This document shows, piece after piece, positions 13,701 to 26,500 of a stretch of 64,000 bases of DNA. The notes beneath the pieces were generated by a model. The model saw only the letters and a program-made list of their open reading frames with translations, made no database searches and was not told where the DNA came from. Origin of the DNA: Callaeas wilsoni (taxonomy: Eukaryota; Chordata; Aves; Passeriformes; Callaeidae); assembly GCA_013398955.1 (NCBI GenBank), contig VWPU01009591.1:92450-156449 (forward strand), read 5' to 3'. The position numbers and the translations under genes were made by a program. Positions within the stretch are counted from its first letter, which is position 1, and each line of letters starts with the position of its first letter.

Positions 13701-16700
13701 CTGGCACAGCCAAACCTCCAAAGCCACCAGGACAGAGGTGGTGGTTGACGCCACAGAGAAACAGCTGCTGCAGAGTGAAGCTCTATTGCACTTACCTGGA
13801 CACAGAACAAAACACACAAAAACAATGTGCTCAGACATTTATCCACTGGGATGAGAGATACATGCAGGATAGTGAACTCTGCGAAGAAGCAGTGCAGAAA
13901 GAAACACGGCTTTTGTGAAGGGACTTGGAAGCAGTACAGTGAAACTCAGAAGGTTAAAGCAGTACAGCTGTGGACACTGGCAGAAACCATTTTTTCCCAG
14001 TGTTTCATTAGAACAAAAAAATTTTGGAGCACGAACACCAGAAGCAAAATTGAGTTGGACAGAACCAGTTGCTCCACTGGGACCTTACAGGAGAACATAA
14101 AACATCTTTTCCAGGGAGACCTTTACACTTTATTTTAGCTGTGCATCCAAGCCTAGGTCAGCAAGATCATAGCAACCATAACATTTAAAAATTACATCCC
14201 TTACATGGAAATGAGCTGTGAAAATATTTGTTGAGTCATGAAGTACATTCTCCTATATCTGCACCACCTGGCATTATATGGATCTCAGCTGGGTAAAATA
14301 GGCCTCAGAACTGAACTTCAGGCCTTCAGAAACACAAGTTCCCCAGTCAAAGAGATTTTGCTTAAATACAATTCTGTATTTGGCCTTGGACTTTTGAGCT
14401 TTACAGTTCAAACCTATTCTCTCATTCCATTGCATTTATTTTTTAAGTTCCATTCTCATGACTTTGAAAGCTTTCTAAAGGTCAGAAGAGAGAAGTACCA
14501 GATATTGCCACAATCACCCACAGTGTAATGCAGTCTTTTCATACTGCTTTAAAGCTTTCAAAAAAACATTGTGACTTGTCATCTCAGAGAGTGTGGCTGA
14601 AGGTGTGGGTCAGGTTTCAGAGGCAACAGAAAGGAAGCCAAAGCCTTTGCCATTAGACGTGGAGCAGGCTCTGGGTGATGTGATGAAAGAGCTGTCCTGC
14701 TGTTGAAGCCCTATCACAGCTCCCATCTCTGGGGTAGCAGCATCCACTGCTGGACACAGCTATTGAGCACTGGGCCAATTTGTTTAGCCTTGTATTTATT
14801 TAATCTTTGTGAAGATAAAGGAGGATGTTCCACTGAGAGCTCTTTTGTTTCACTCTCTATCAGTTCAATAGGAGAGAGAGCAGAGCTAAAGCCACAAGCA
14901 ATGGTTTGTATATCTTGTAAGTCTCCTAAAGCCTTGTCATCATATGCTGTATTATGTTGTCTTTTTTACTGAGTGACCATTGCTCTATTGTACACCATCT
15001 GCCTTTTTGTGACTTGATGAACCACATTGTAAAAGGCAGAAATCAATAAAGTTCTCCAGAACCCAAAACCTTGGAGGGAAAAATGTTTTCCTGCAGCACC
15101 ATCTCGTGGTCTCTGATTTTAGTGCTGAAGCTGTCCCTCCCTCTCCCTGGGCTAGGAAGGCCTTTCTGCAGCCTTGGGAACCACACCCAGCGTTCAGCAG
15201 CTTCTCTCCAGACACAGAGGTACTGTGAAGAGCCTGGCAAAAATGATTGTGCCTTCTTTGTAGCTGACCTGGACCCTCATCGAGTTCTTGGAAGGGATAG
15301 AAGGGACAAAGGAAAATTGAATTTGGCTCAGTAACACGCAGCTTGATATACGTGATACAACCAGCAGCTTAGGCACTGGGGAAAAGACATGTTTCAGTTA
15401 GAGGTGAGGTAACCCCATGTTCAAATTGTTCTGTAATATGCTTAAGTCCAGGAGCACAAAAAAAGCAACAGTGTAAGCAAGCAGCCAATCAGCTGATCAA
15501 AGCAGCCTCCTTTTTGGGACATTGTCAGTACAGCTTCCATCACACACAGGCCTGTGAATAAATATCTGTAATTTGACCCTAAGGTGGCAATCTTGACCTT
15601 CAATAGTAATGAAATAGCTATTATGACATCTTAGGCACAGATAGCAGTTATTTAAGCAATACCCAAGGCTTGACAGCTATTGATTCAAGGCATTGTCAAG
15701 CTAATAGAGAAACCAAAACATAAAATCAGAACTTTTGTCTTCTCCAACTGAAAAGCAAAACTTCCAGCTTTTTAGAACACCTTTACAACAAAGCTGCTGT
15801 ATGGGAAAGGACAAGCCCCACGTTTGTGTACTGTGCTCTTGACTGCTGTCCCACTGAAGGGAACACAACCCTTGCTGTGAATTTATCTCACTTCCTCCTC
15901 TAACAGAACATTTTGCTTTTGCTCCTCCTGTTCTGGTGCTGCCAGACACAGTGCAGATGCCCTGATTGTTCACCCTTAAATACAGTTGTTTTATCTGAAT
16001 GTGTCCCTTTGTCACGATGTTATGTGACATTGAAACCAGTTGTGCTGCCATTGACATGGAAACTCGAAGAATTTATTGCCCTTCAAATCAAAATCATGAA
16101 GCAGCACATGAGAGCCTGGCTTTCTCTGGAGCGCAGCTCGCCCTCCATAATCACCAGCCACGAGGATTTCTCTGGTTTGTCACGTGCACAGTTCAGCTGT
16201 GACAGTGCCTCAGAATTCATGCCGCAGGAAACTGTTCTTTTCTTTGTCAAAATGTCTATATACATACTTCACCTTCCAGAAAAATAACACCAAAAAGGAG
16301 TAAATACACATCAGATTGAGAAGGCAAACAGTGTCCCGTTCAGTTTCCATTGTTCTGCTGCTCCACATCAAAAATAGTGTCATACTTTAGCTTGCGAAAT
16401 TTTAACCAAATCGTCTGTAACACAATGCTCGTGGCAATGGCTGCAATGTCAGGCTTTAAAGCTCCTGCATATAGTTACATCTGATCATCAGCAGGCACTC
16501 CAACAACTTCATGAGATTGCCCATATGCATATTCCACCCACATTACACTTGGATTTTAAGTGATCCCTTTTTTAGGACTTAGGAAACTAAGAAAAATGTT
16601 TTAAATGGGGAATTCTGAAAGTACAGAGTTTCTAAGAATCACTCATAATATTTACACTTCAGCTTAGAACCAAAGCTCCATTCCTGCCAGTTGTAGCTCT

Positions 16701-17424
16701 TGGAAATTCTGCTACATGGACTTCACGGCCCCAAAGAAATATGACAAGTGATTGCATTATTATGGGTGATACTGACTTCTACTGACATTCTTTTAGGTGC
16801 TCACTCTGCACTCAGCTGTCAAAAGGTATTACACATTTGTTTCTTTTATTTTTGTTACACTACAGAGAAATGGAAAGAAATTGCATTTTGGAATCACCTA
16901 CTTTGGGAGGCAGGTCATCCTAAGATCAAAAAAAGTTGTGTGGTACAGCAATATCCAGTGGAGAGAACAACTCCAGAGATAACACTCTCTCAGTTTCCTT
17001 AAGTACTTTGTATTTTTGCCAAGCATCTTTAAACAATTGCCCAATAACAGATTTCCCAAATCCTCTGTAGCCTGGGAAAGAATTAGCTGTTCTTCTCAGC
17101 AAGAGCAGCACTACTGTGCTATGGTGCCATCCAGTATGGAACCAGAGCAAGCTTCCTCTCACTACCAATTTAATGAGTGACAACACTACCTTGATCTTTT
17201 TCTAAGACTGACCCCTAAGCTGAGATGGGCACGTAACTGGGATCTTTATATCCCTCCACAGGGGTGCTACTGTATGAAAAGAACACTGACTTCACTATTC
17301 AGGGGTTGCCATGAGCAGTTTCCCTTTCAGTGTTACCAGTTTTTTCTGTACAGGAGGTATGGAATGAGTGCAAGAAACTAGAACGAAGAAACTTTTACTT
17401 AAAAATCAATAGTATTATCAAGAG

Positions 17425-17533
17425 TTAACAACTTTGTATTACTTCAATGCTGAAATAAAACATGTCATTTTCTAGGAGATAGTCAAATAATCCTGGTGTC
17501 TTCTGCTTGATCTTCAGGATCAGATGGATGCTC
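17425..17533 (-). CDS. FMR1NB: Possible terminal exon of the FMR1NB-like gene (frame uncertain)
   Basis: A strong acceptor (T-rich tract, then GTGTATAG) at 17534 is followed by sequence open in two frames. Splicing straight from exon D gives RSIHLILKIKQKTPGLFDYL and 16 more residues to a TAA at 17427-17425. A frame one base off reads EHPSDPEDQAEDTRII then stop (17485-17483), which looks more like the human tail after the membrane span (EPADDLQRQDNRVV). Either a one-base loss or an unseen intermediate exon would explain this. No close AATAAA; one lies at 16850-16845. Confidence 0.35.
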
Positions 17534-20500
17534 CTATACACCAAAGGGAGAAAAAAAATCCCAAACATGAGTATAACTTGATTTAGGGACACCTTTACAT
17601 TTCTGCCATATCAAAACTCTCCCTGAAATATTTTCTTATTGTCTAATGACCTCCCTGACACTTTTTTATTTCATTGTGACCTTTAGTAGGTCATAGTTTG
17701 GCATGGTCACATGAAATAAATAGCATTTCACTCTCAGATTACATTTATTTCAGTAGTCAATTGCTCTTCAGCATTGAGGAGGAATGCCAAGATGCTGAGC
17801 TATGGGAATGCCTCAGCTAAAACCCACCCCTATCCATACAGAAAGACAGGCTTTTCAGTGTCTGTTAATGGATCTGCCTCTCCTGAAAGCAGCAAACCCA
17901 CTGCTTTGACACTTTCTCATGCAACAGTTTGCACATGACATACGGAACACTGAAGTGGCAGAGGGCTTTAACCTCAGACTGTCCATGGCTCTGCTGTCAG
18001 CTGGCAGCCCAGGACAGCAACAGAATTCTTGCAAACGCATTACCTCTCCCAGAACAGAAACTGAAGGTGATCCCTGACAAGCAGTGCCTTTGGACGATGT
18101 CTACTGCACTGGCAGGCAGCAGGTATTTGGTAGTGTGTATCTTTAGTATTCTACACAGACTCAACAGAACAACCCTAAACTTAGAACAAAAGAATACTCC
18201 AAAGTTAGTTTACCTTCTTTTTTTGTCCTTTTGGTTCTTTCTTAAGTCAGTCCAGTAAAGGGCGATGAATCTCTTCATCATGAGTCTCTTTACCATGTAC
18301 TCTTTTTTCCCGTGCAATTTTCTGTACTTTTTTGCTTATCCTTTGTAAAGGATTGATACACGGACTGCAACATATTAAAACAGCTGAAGTTGGTTGACTT
18401 CCAAAGTAGGAATTTAGAGGTCACCTAGACTTCAGCCATGAAATCCTAGCTCCAGTGGAAAAGCTCAAAAAGCTATAGTTGATTTCAGGGGCCATGATAA
18501 GATTCATCACCAGAAGAAAGATAAAGGTGAGGAAAAGCATTTCAATGCTTTTCAATGCTTTTCCCATTTCTTACATTTTCTTCATGAATTTCACCTTGTG
18601 ATTCGTACAGAACCACAGAATCATTCAGGACAGAAAATACCTTTAAGATGACCAGTCCCAGCCGTTAACCCATCGCTGCCCAGGCCACACAGGGCACACG
18701 CAGCCCTGGGGCTCTGCTCGCTGCCCAGCTCTTCCTGAGACAGGAGCTCCTGCACAGGGCTGCTTGTCTCATCCCCAGCGGGCAAGGACGGGCAGACAAT
18801 GCAACCATGACCAGAAATTCCCCCAGTAACAAGTCAACAAAATTCTGTGGGCTGCTTCCCACAGCTGTGCTAGGGATTGGGCAGGAATGAAGACTTTTCT
18901 AATTCTGTTTTTAAAATCTACACAATATTATTCAAAAGTAGCACTATTTAAGCGCACCCAGATTTTTCTAACCTTTAGTGTCCTACCTGTCCTTGCCTGT
19001 GGCTCTTAAAGAAGACTAACAGAACTGAGAGGAGTAAGCTAGGCTGGCACAGTTATGGACATAGTGAAAGTACCAGAGCACAGCTTAGACAAGAGATACT
19101 GTGCTGACAGCACACCAGGGAAATCGCCAGCTGGCAGGGAACAGACGTGTGGATTCTGCTTCCTGCATGAAAAACACCACTGGAAGGAGGCAAACACAGT
19201 TTGTCCATGGGGATGTGGAAAGTAACAAAGCCTCACTGGCTTGGGAAATTAGATCAACTAGAGTTGATCAAGTCTGGCAAGGAGAGGAGTACTCAGCTCC
19301 CTCTATCAATTTTACAGGAATTCCATGCTCCTACATTTTCTTTGTCTGGCCATGATATAGAAACCTTGCAATTTTCTCTAGAAGAGGCACAGTGGAGTTA
19401 AACAATTATCCCAAATTTCATCTGCAAAAGTCCTCTTATTTTTTTTGATAACTCTAGAGAACAATTTTTACTTTTGTGCACACCAGTTGCAGTACAGATT
19501 TGGCATTGTACAGGACTCTCTCAACACTGACTGTATAATGTTGAAAACAAAATAATTTCTATCCAGAGAGGTTTTTGGCTTATTAAAGGAATGTTTTTCA
19601 AAGCTCTATCAACTGTCTCTGAAACTGGTAAAACTCAAAGCTACAGTGTGATAGGATTGCACCTTTCCTATAACTTATATATATAATGTTGGAAATTTAA
19701 ACCATTTAGCATTTGGTTAATTTCTGCAGTAAAAAACAAAGCAAAAAACCAAGTCATAGCAGAACAGCAAAATTCCTAGTTTCACTGGCTATGAAAAACC
19801 ACAGAAATGATAATTTAAACATTAATGTGAATTCTCCCAAAACGAACACATATTAATTCATTTTCCAGAAAATTTATGATAATTTCATGTTGATTCTTTG
19901 CCTCCTGTTTTCAGAGTCACTGATGACTCAGTGCAGCTATCTGTATGCTGAGCATCAGCTGTTGAGCACAGTGTAAGATGTAATGTGGAGATTTTCACAG
20001 CAGGTTTTGTCAAAATGTGGAACTCCACAGCAAACAGCCATCTGCCAAGCAGCCTCATTAGTAAAGTCTATGTGTCTGTGTCTACATGCATGTATATGAT
20101 CCCACACAGACTACTATATCGTAGAAGAGTAAAAGTTTAACACTTGGAGGAAAAAATCTTCACTAAAAAGACAATTCTGTCATATTAATCAAGTTGTAGC
20201 ACCAGCCGTTCAATATGAACTACTACTTTAGCAGAATAAAGCACAGTTATGTTAATTCATTCCATCAGTTTAATGACCTTGATGTTGTGGAGTTTACATT
20301 TTCCCTGTATCCTGGGAACACATACACATGCTGAAACTCTTCACAGTATCAAACACTAAATGGCTTGCATAGAACTTGCAGGCTGTAAAGTGCCCTCTAT
20401 ACATTAAAAACCCCACGCTGCAGGTTAGAAGCATTAGAGATAATTAATTCCCAACTCATAGCCCAGGTCTCTTACTCTTTTCAGGCCTCATACTTTGTTC

Positions 20501-23500
20501 TTCCCTACCTTGTCCTACTGCATGACTCCAGGTCTGTCCTGGAGGGAGTCTGCTTTCGTGTTTTACGTGCAACTTCCCAAGCAAGTGAAGTAAGATTAAG
20601 TCCAAGTCTTTTATATCCAGGTCTTTAGAAAGAGTACTGGGGCATTAAATAACCTTTTTTTCTTTAAGCCAAATTGACTGCCTGTTTTATGTAGCTTCAA
20701 AATAGAAGGACTCATCTTTTATGTTTGAACGTTAGTTTCTTGCCCTTTTTTTTCCAATCTTTTCTCCCCTCACCTAGTTAAAAGATGTCAGTTCTCCATA
20801 TTTTCACCATTTGGAAACACTACTTCATAAATCTGGTCTGGTCATGCTCCAACACTCACCTTCTCTGCAAAAAGGCACAGCAACAGATTGGTAGAATCCC
20901 CAAAGTCAGAAATCCTCCTCCGGCAAGTAAAATCACTCGAATGGCCAGCTGCACATCTGTGGAGGCAGCAGAAGTTTGCATTAGTTCTGAATAATTCTGA
21001 TACAGACACCGAGGGTCAGGAGACAGCATCAGCCTCCAAGACAGACATCCTTGCAGCCATCAAGTCACAGCCATGGTGCTACTTAGCTCAGACAGATGTT
21101 TGTCAGCAAAGCTCAGACAGTGCTCACACCTCAAGGCACACTCACACCTGAAGACTTCAGTAAATGCCAAGGAAAATTGCCATCTCTCAGATGAATTTAA
21201 AGTTGGACTTAATGATCACAAGGGTCTTTTCTAACCTAAATGATTCTATGATTCAGCAGCACAGTGGCAAAAAAGTGTTAGAAATGAGCTCAGATGAGAA
21301 AGAACTGGTCTCAAATTTCACTTGAGTTTGAAAAGCACAAGTGCTTGTTTAGTTTCAGAGGCAACCAGGGTTTGAGTGAACCCAGGGCACGGGGCACAGT
21401 TGAGTGCAGGGAATAAGTAATAGTTAAAAAAAACAATCAAAGTCCCTTAGAAGCTGCTTTAAGAACAGAGACAAAATCTTTCAAATGAATTCTATTTATC
21501 TACTTCAATTCCTAACTTTTGTAGCATTTTCTTAAGGCCTCATTTTATTCCCAGTGAAATTCAAGACACACCTCCCAACCAGAAGAACCATTCAGTATGC
21601 AGCCTGTGACCAGCTGACAAACACAACTGCCATGAGTCTAATATCTGCTAAGTGCTTCTATTTTGTCAACAGATTGCTACAAGGCAAACAGTAAGTGTTT
21701 GCATTTTCTTTGGACATATGCTGTACATCCAGGAGCATTCAAGGAGCTCATTAATCTATGAACAAATAATTCTGTAAAATAGTCAGCCCTTGATATTGAT
21801 GTCCAAACAATAAAAGCCTAACTGGAATGAGGAATCAAGCAATCACAGCTGAATAAGCATATTTAATTTTAAAATTTGCTTGAGTATGTATCTTAAAATT
21901 GAGCCGAAGAGCTGTAATTTTCACTGTACCGCTTTTCTTGCTGTAGTGAAGTGTCTTTTATACATAATATAAAGGCCCAAGCTGGGACTGAATATTATTA
22001 AAACATTTAATTTCTGTCATATGCCTCTAACTAACAAACAGATTCTGGAGGCATCACACTGGATAATACTTTCTTCAGTCAAAAATTATCCAGCTAGTAG
22101 TAACTACAGCTGCCCCAGCATGGGAATGTGGAGTTGCTCAAGCATAAGAAAAATTTCAAAGTCTTATTTTGACCTCAGCTTGCTCCTGAAGAAGCACAAA
22201 CAAGAGGAAGTGAATTCATGTTAGCAGACAAATAACCTTGGGGTTTCATATCTGTGTTAAGTGAGCTCATCCTAAAAATTGGGATGTCACCTCTGAAATC
22301 AATGGAGCTATGCTGAATTATACCAGCAAGAACTAAATCATTAAGTTCTAGATTATGGTTTCTTTTTACTAACTTAACATCCACGTTTGGCAAGATTGCT
22401 TGTGTCTGAAAACTCTTCCTACACTGATGGTTGTTTGTCCTTGGACAAATTCAAAATTCGACTGGACACAGTCCCTGGGAAACCTGTTGCAGCTAATGCT
22501 GGTAGAAAAGGGAGGATTAACTATGTGGTTGTGAGAGGTCCCTTCCACACCCAATAATTCTGTCTCTAATAAAACACCTCTAAATTATTTGCTTTTTTCA
22601 GTTTATTGAAGCAACTTCATCACAAAAAGCAACAACTGTTTCTAGAAAGCTATACAAAGAGGAAAAAATTATGATAGAAATTAAGATTTGATAGAACCCT
22701 TTCAGTACAGCAAAGAAAACCATGGAGTTATAAGCAAAGACAGGATCTAAAAAAAGAGATTTTTGCATTCATATGAGAAAAAAAAAATTATGCCCACCAA
22801 GTTGATGCTCAAAGGGAAAAAAAAAAGAGGCAAAATGTAATGTTAAGTCTGCAATTTGATAACACAGGACCACTCACATTTTGGTTGTAAGGGACTTCTG
22901 CAGATCACGTAGATGAATCTTCCTCTTGAAGCAAGGCTACTACCATTATGAGTGAGTTGAGTCTCGTTATATCCAAGTCTTGAAAACCTCCCAGGCTGGG
23001 GATTCCATCCCCTTTCTGATGAACTTTTCCCCCTTAATGTCTGAGCTAAATTTCCTGAGCATCAGTTAGTGGCAATTCCCACTTGTAAAATCATCTGGTT
23101 CTTCCAGAAAGAATTTGTGACTCTCACCTTAGTAACTTCCCTTCTAAACAGGCTTCAGTAACTACTAAACAACCAATGAGCCTCCTCTTCACCATGTAAA
23201 ATACATCCAGTTTCTCCACTTTTTCTTCACAGCACTTTCACGGAGTCACTACTTTGGATTAACCCCCACTTTCAACAAAGAAAGCCTTTACTTCATTCTT
23301 TGTACTGACATATGTGACTATATTTATTTCTATGGCACTTGTTCTTTCCTTGCACTGGGCTTGACAATATCCAGAACATTTCCTATCAATTAATTGTTTC
23401 CTTTATTAGTATAGATGAAGAAATACATGCAAACTTAGAGCTCCTTTAAAGAGAAGGGTGTCCTGACAAGCTAAAGGTACAAACAGCAACGAGAACTGTA

Positions 23501-26500
23501 GTGTGTGACCAGGAGCAGGGTTTGTTCGGGGGCAGGAGCCCAGAGCAGCTCACTCACCGTCTTTCACTGGCATGTAGCATTGCTCATCCTGGCCAATTTT
23601 GAAAGGACAGCAGTGATTTTTTGAGCATTCAGACGTGTTCAGGCCTTCTACAGGACAAGGAGTTAAGAGTCGTTCACTGCTGAGGCGGCAAGCTTTAAAA
23701 AGAAAAAAACAACAATAGGTAAGATGTCCATCCTGGGAGCAATGCGAAACAGAAAGAAGTCATCACTTTGGTGTGTCTAACATGTTTTGATTGATTGAAT
23801 CTGCCAGAAAACAGTATCAATGACATTCATGTATGTTCTTTCCCAAAACCTAACCAATTTTTATATTGAAATTAGCAGAAAAGCTAAATAATGTCATAGA
23901 AAATTTTTAGTAATTTGCTTTGTTTCTGTAAGAATCTATTACAAAGCTTAATCTAAACACCACTGTGCAACTTTTTTGTACTTAGGTTTGTAAAGTAACT
24001 GGAAAAGACAACCCAAATTTTCTGACTGTACTGTTTCTTATTAAAAAATCACCAGAAATTTAAGGCTTTTTTCTTTTTTTTTCTGAAGAACTATACTGCA
24101 ACTAAGCATTTCTGTTTGGCACTTATTTGTTTCTACAAGAAGCTAAAAATCAGCTGCTAGGAAAAAGCCCCCACGAAATCCAATCCAGTTACTGAACAAC
24201 ATATTTAAGCAATTTTTGAGATTTCCTATTTAACAGCAGATTTATTGATAAACATGAGATACTCTGTGGGAATGGCTTAAATGTGTAAGATAGTTATAAA
24301 TAGTAGATATCTCTGTATATTTAATTCCTATAAAACATCGTACCGCATCCCTTATGTTACACAGCAGCTGCAAAGCATCATTTGGTTCCAACAACACCCC
24401 CAGGACTGGCTGTATTGTCAGTCTCACATTTATCAGAGATATTACTGGTAGCCAAATTCAGTTTATTAAATGGGGAGATCAGGATCTTCACCAGTCCTCT
24501 GTGTTTACTTAGGGCTACATGTGAGCAATAGTAGTGGAGGCACACTGATATTAAAGCAGAAACACACCAAGTGAAAAGCAGCATTTCTGCTTCTCCTTCC
24601 TAGTGGTCTGTGGTCTGGTTATGGAGCCAGGCTGGCAGGTTTTATATATAACAGATCTTTTATGTACTCATAAATATTATCTTTCTTTTTGATATTAGCC
24701 AGTTAGCATTGTGATTTCCATCTCAATAATTTTATGAAATAATGTAGTTCTTGGAAGTTAACTTTAGCAGTCCAAAGGTGAGTGGATCAGTCTAATCTAA
24801 CAGGCCTGAAGCCTTCCTTAGGCAGTAGAAGTGGGAATGACACCAGCGTGGGACAAAATCCTTCTCTCATTTAGGCTGTGCCAAATTCTCTTTTCTCTCT
24901 ATGTGTACATGGGAAGACTAGACAACTAGTTCAGATGAGATACAACAAAGCTAGGCATGGTGGATCCTATGCCAAACTTTCAGCATAATTGCAGCATTTC
25001 CAGCACAGTCACATCGCTGGTGATGGAGGGTTTTGCAGGAGGGTAGTAATGCAAACAAATCTGTGATTGTTCCAAACAGGCACTTAGCAATCCCATTTTC
25101 AAGAGCTCTAGTGAGTTTTACAGTATTAGACCGAGGGTTTTAAACACATTAAATGCTGACAGGTAGGGGAGGGAGGGTGGACTGAAGTGAGGCAGAAGTG
25201 AGAAAGGATGAGAGAAACAATGCTGCTGTGGTGAAGTGACACTTACTCATTGGCCTGAAGAAGCTTAAGAAAGATGCAAATACACCTTTCACTGTCATGT
25301 TAGGTTTGCTGGGTGCCTCTCCTCTCTGTTCTGAACCAGGCTGAATCGGTCCTGCAAGAACTGAAAGTTCATAATGATTAGCTCATTACCATCAAAACTA
25401 TCCATAATTAATTAAAGCAATGACATTTTCATACTGATTATCACTCATTAGGAAGGCATTTACAGTCATCAGGAACTGTGTCTACTGATGGCTAGCAAGG
25501 TTAAGCACAGATGTCTTTCTGTCGTACTCACTTACATTGCTTTAAATTGCTTCATGAACCACAATGGGTAAAGAACTAATGCTGTAAAATTTAAATTAAA
25601 GAATCCATTCAGGTGGAACCTGTCAAGGATAAAAAGCCCTGCTACTCACCTGTGAGGTGCAGGTTACATGAAAACACTTTGCTGCATCTATAGTTATATT
25701 TCTTCTATGCACACAAACAGAACTTTCAGCTTTTTAGATAGAGATCAGACCCCAGTTAAAACTGAGAAACATGGTGAAAGGCACCTTTATCAGACATAAC
25801 CAAACATGCATCTATCCCAGCTTCTTATTTCAGACTGTGATCTACTGCAGTTGCATAGAAAAGAGCAAAACATCCATAAATATAGAGGTACTGCAGTGTT
25901 TACACAAAAGCTACTGATTTCTTACTCTGGGACTTCCCAATCACCTTTCATTTACACTATTCTAAAAAAATATGGGATCAGTAAACCTTGCTGCCTCCCT
26001 GCATTTCTTTTTCATTACACCAAAAGTGCAAATCACAGTAGGACTCCACTGGCAATCAACCACTCCCCAATGAGGGAGAAAAGAGAGACCCACTATTCCC
26101 ACCTGCTTGCCTTTTTTCTCTCCATGAGAGAAACTTACACCATCACCACTTTATTAGCTTTCAGTGATGGAGTTTGCTGAAAGCCATTTCATGGTGTTAG
26201 AGTTCCTTGAGAACAGAAGTGAGATCACAGCCTAACCAAAAACAACTTCAGTCTTTTGGATAATTCTTCAGCTAACAGAATCGGGAGCATAAATTAGGGA
26301 ATTAGGAAATTACTTGTCCTGGGGCACAACTTGCCTCTTCTGTGCCATACAAAACTCCCTTGGGAAAAAAAGAACAGACTACAAAGAACTGAAGGTACTG
26401 TCAAAACAGAGACTCTGAAACTATTGTGCAACAGAAATGTGACCACCAAAGCTCACACTGACAGTCATGCCATGGGGCCCTCTCCCTGCTAGGAAACAAG

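Larger units (their letters stand above)
1..17424. other. Intergenic region downstream of the FMR1NB-like gene
   Basis: No coding exon, tRNA, rRNA or conserved RNA could be supported on either strand. The longest open frame (11177-11698, plus) is 173 codons of low-complexity, repeat-like composition and resembles no protein family I know. Contents otherwise: one hAT-like element, a few short tandem repeats, and GC-richer patches near 1480-1700, 4000-4400 and 8140-8760 of unknown origin. In mammals the next gene in this direction is AFF2, far away. Confidence 0.55.
17534..20859 (-). other. FMR1NB: Region downstream of membrane exon (putative last intron)
   Basis: AT-rich. Holds a minus-orientation CR1 piece at about 18608-18690 and an 11-bp perfect inverted repeat at 18531-18564. 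A small exon able to restore the frame to the candidate terminal exon was looked for and not recognised. Confidence 0.5.
20957..23557 (-). other. FMR1NB: FMR1NB-like intron between trefoil and membrane exons
   Basis: AT-rich intron. It contains two plus-strand CR1 fragments (21201-21254 and about 22430-22567) and otherwise nothing I can name. Confidence 0.6.
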
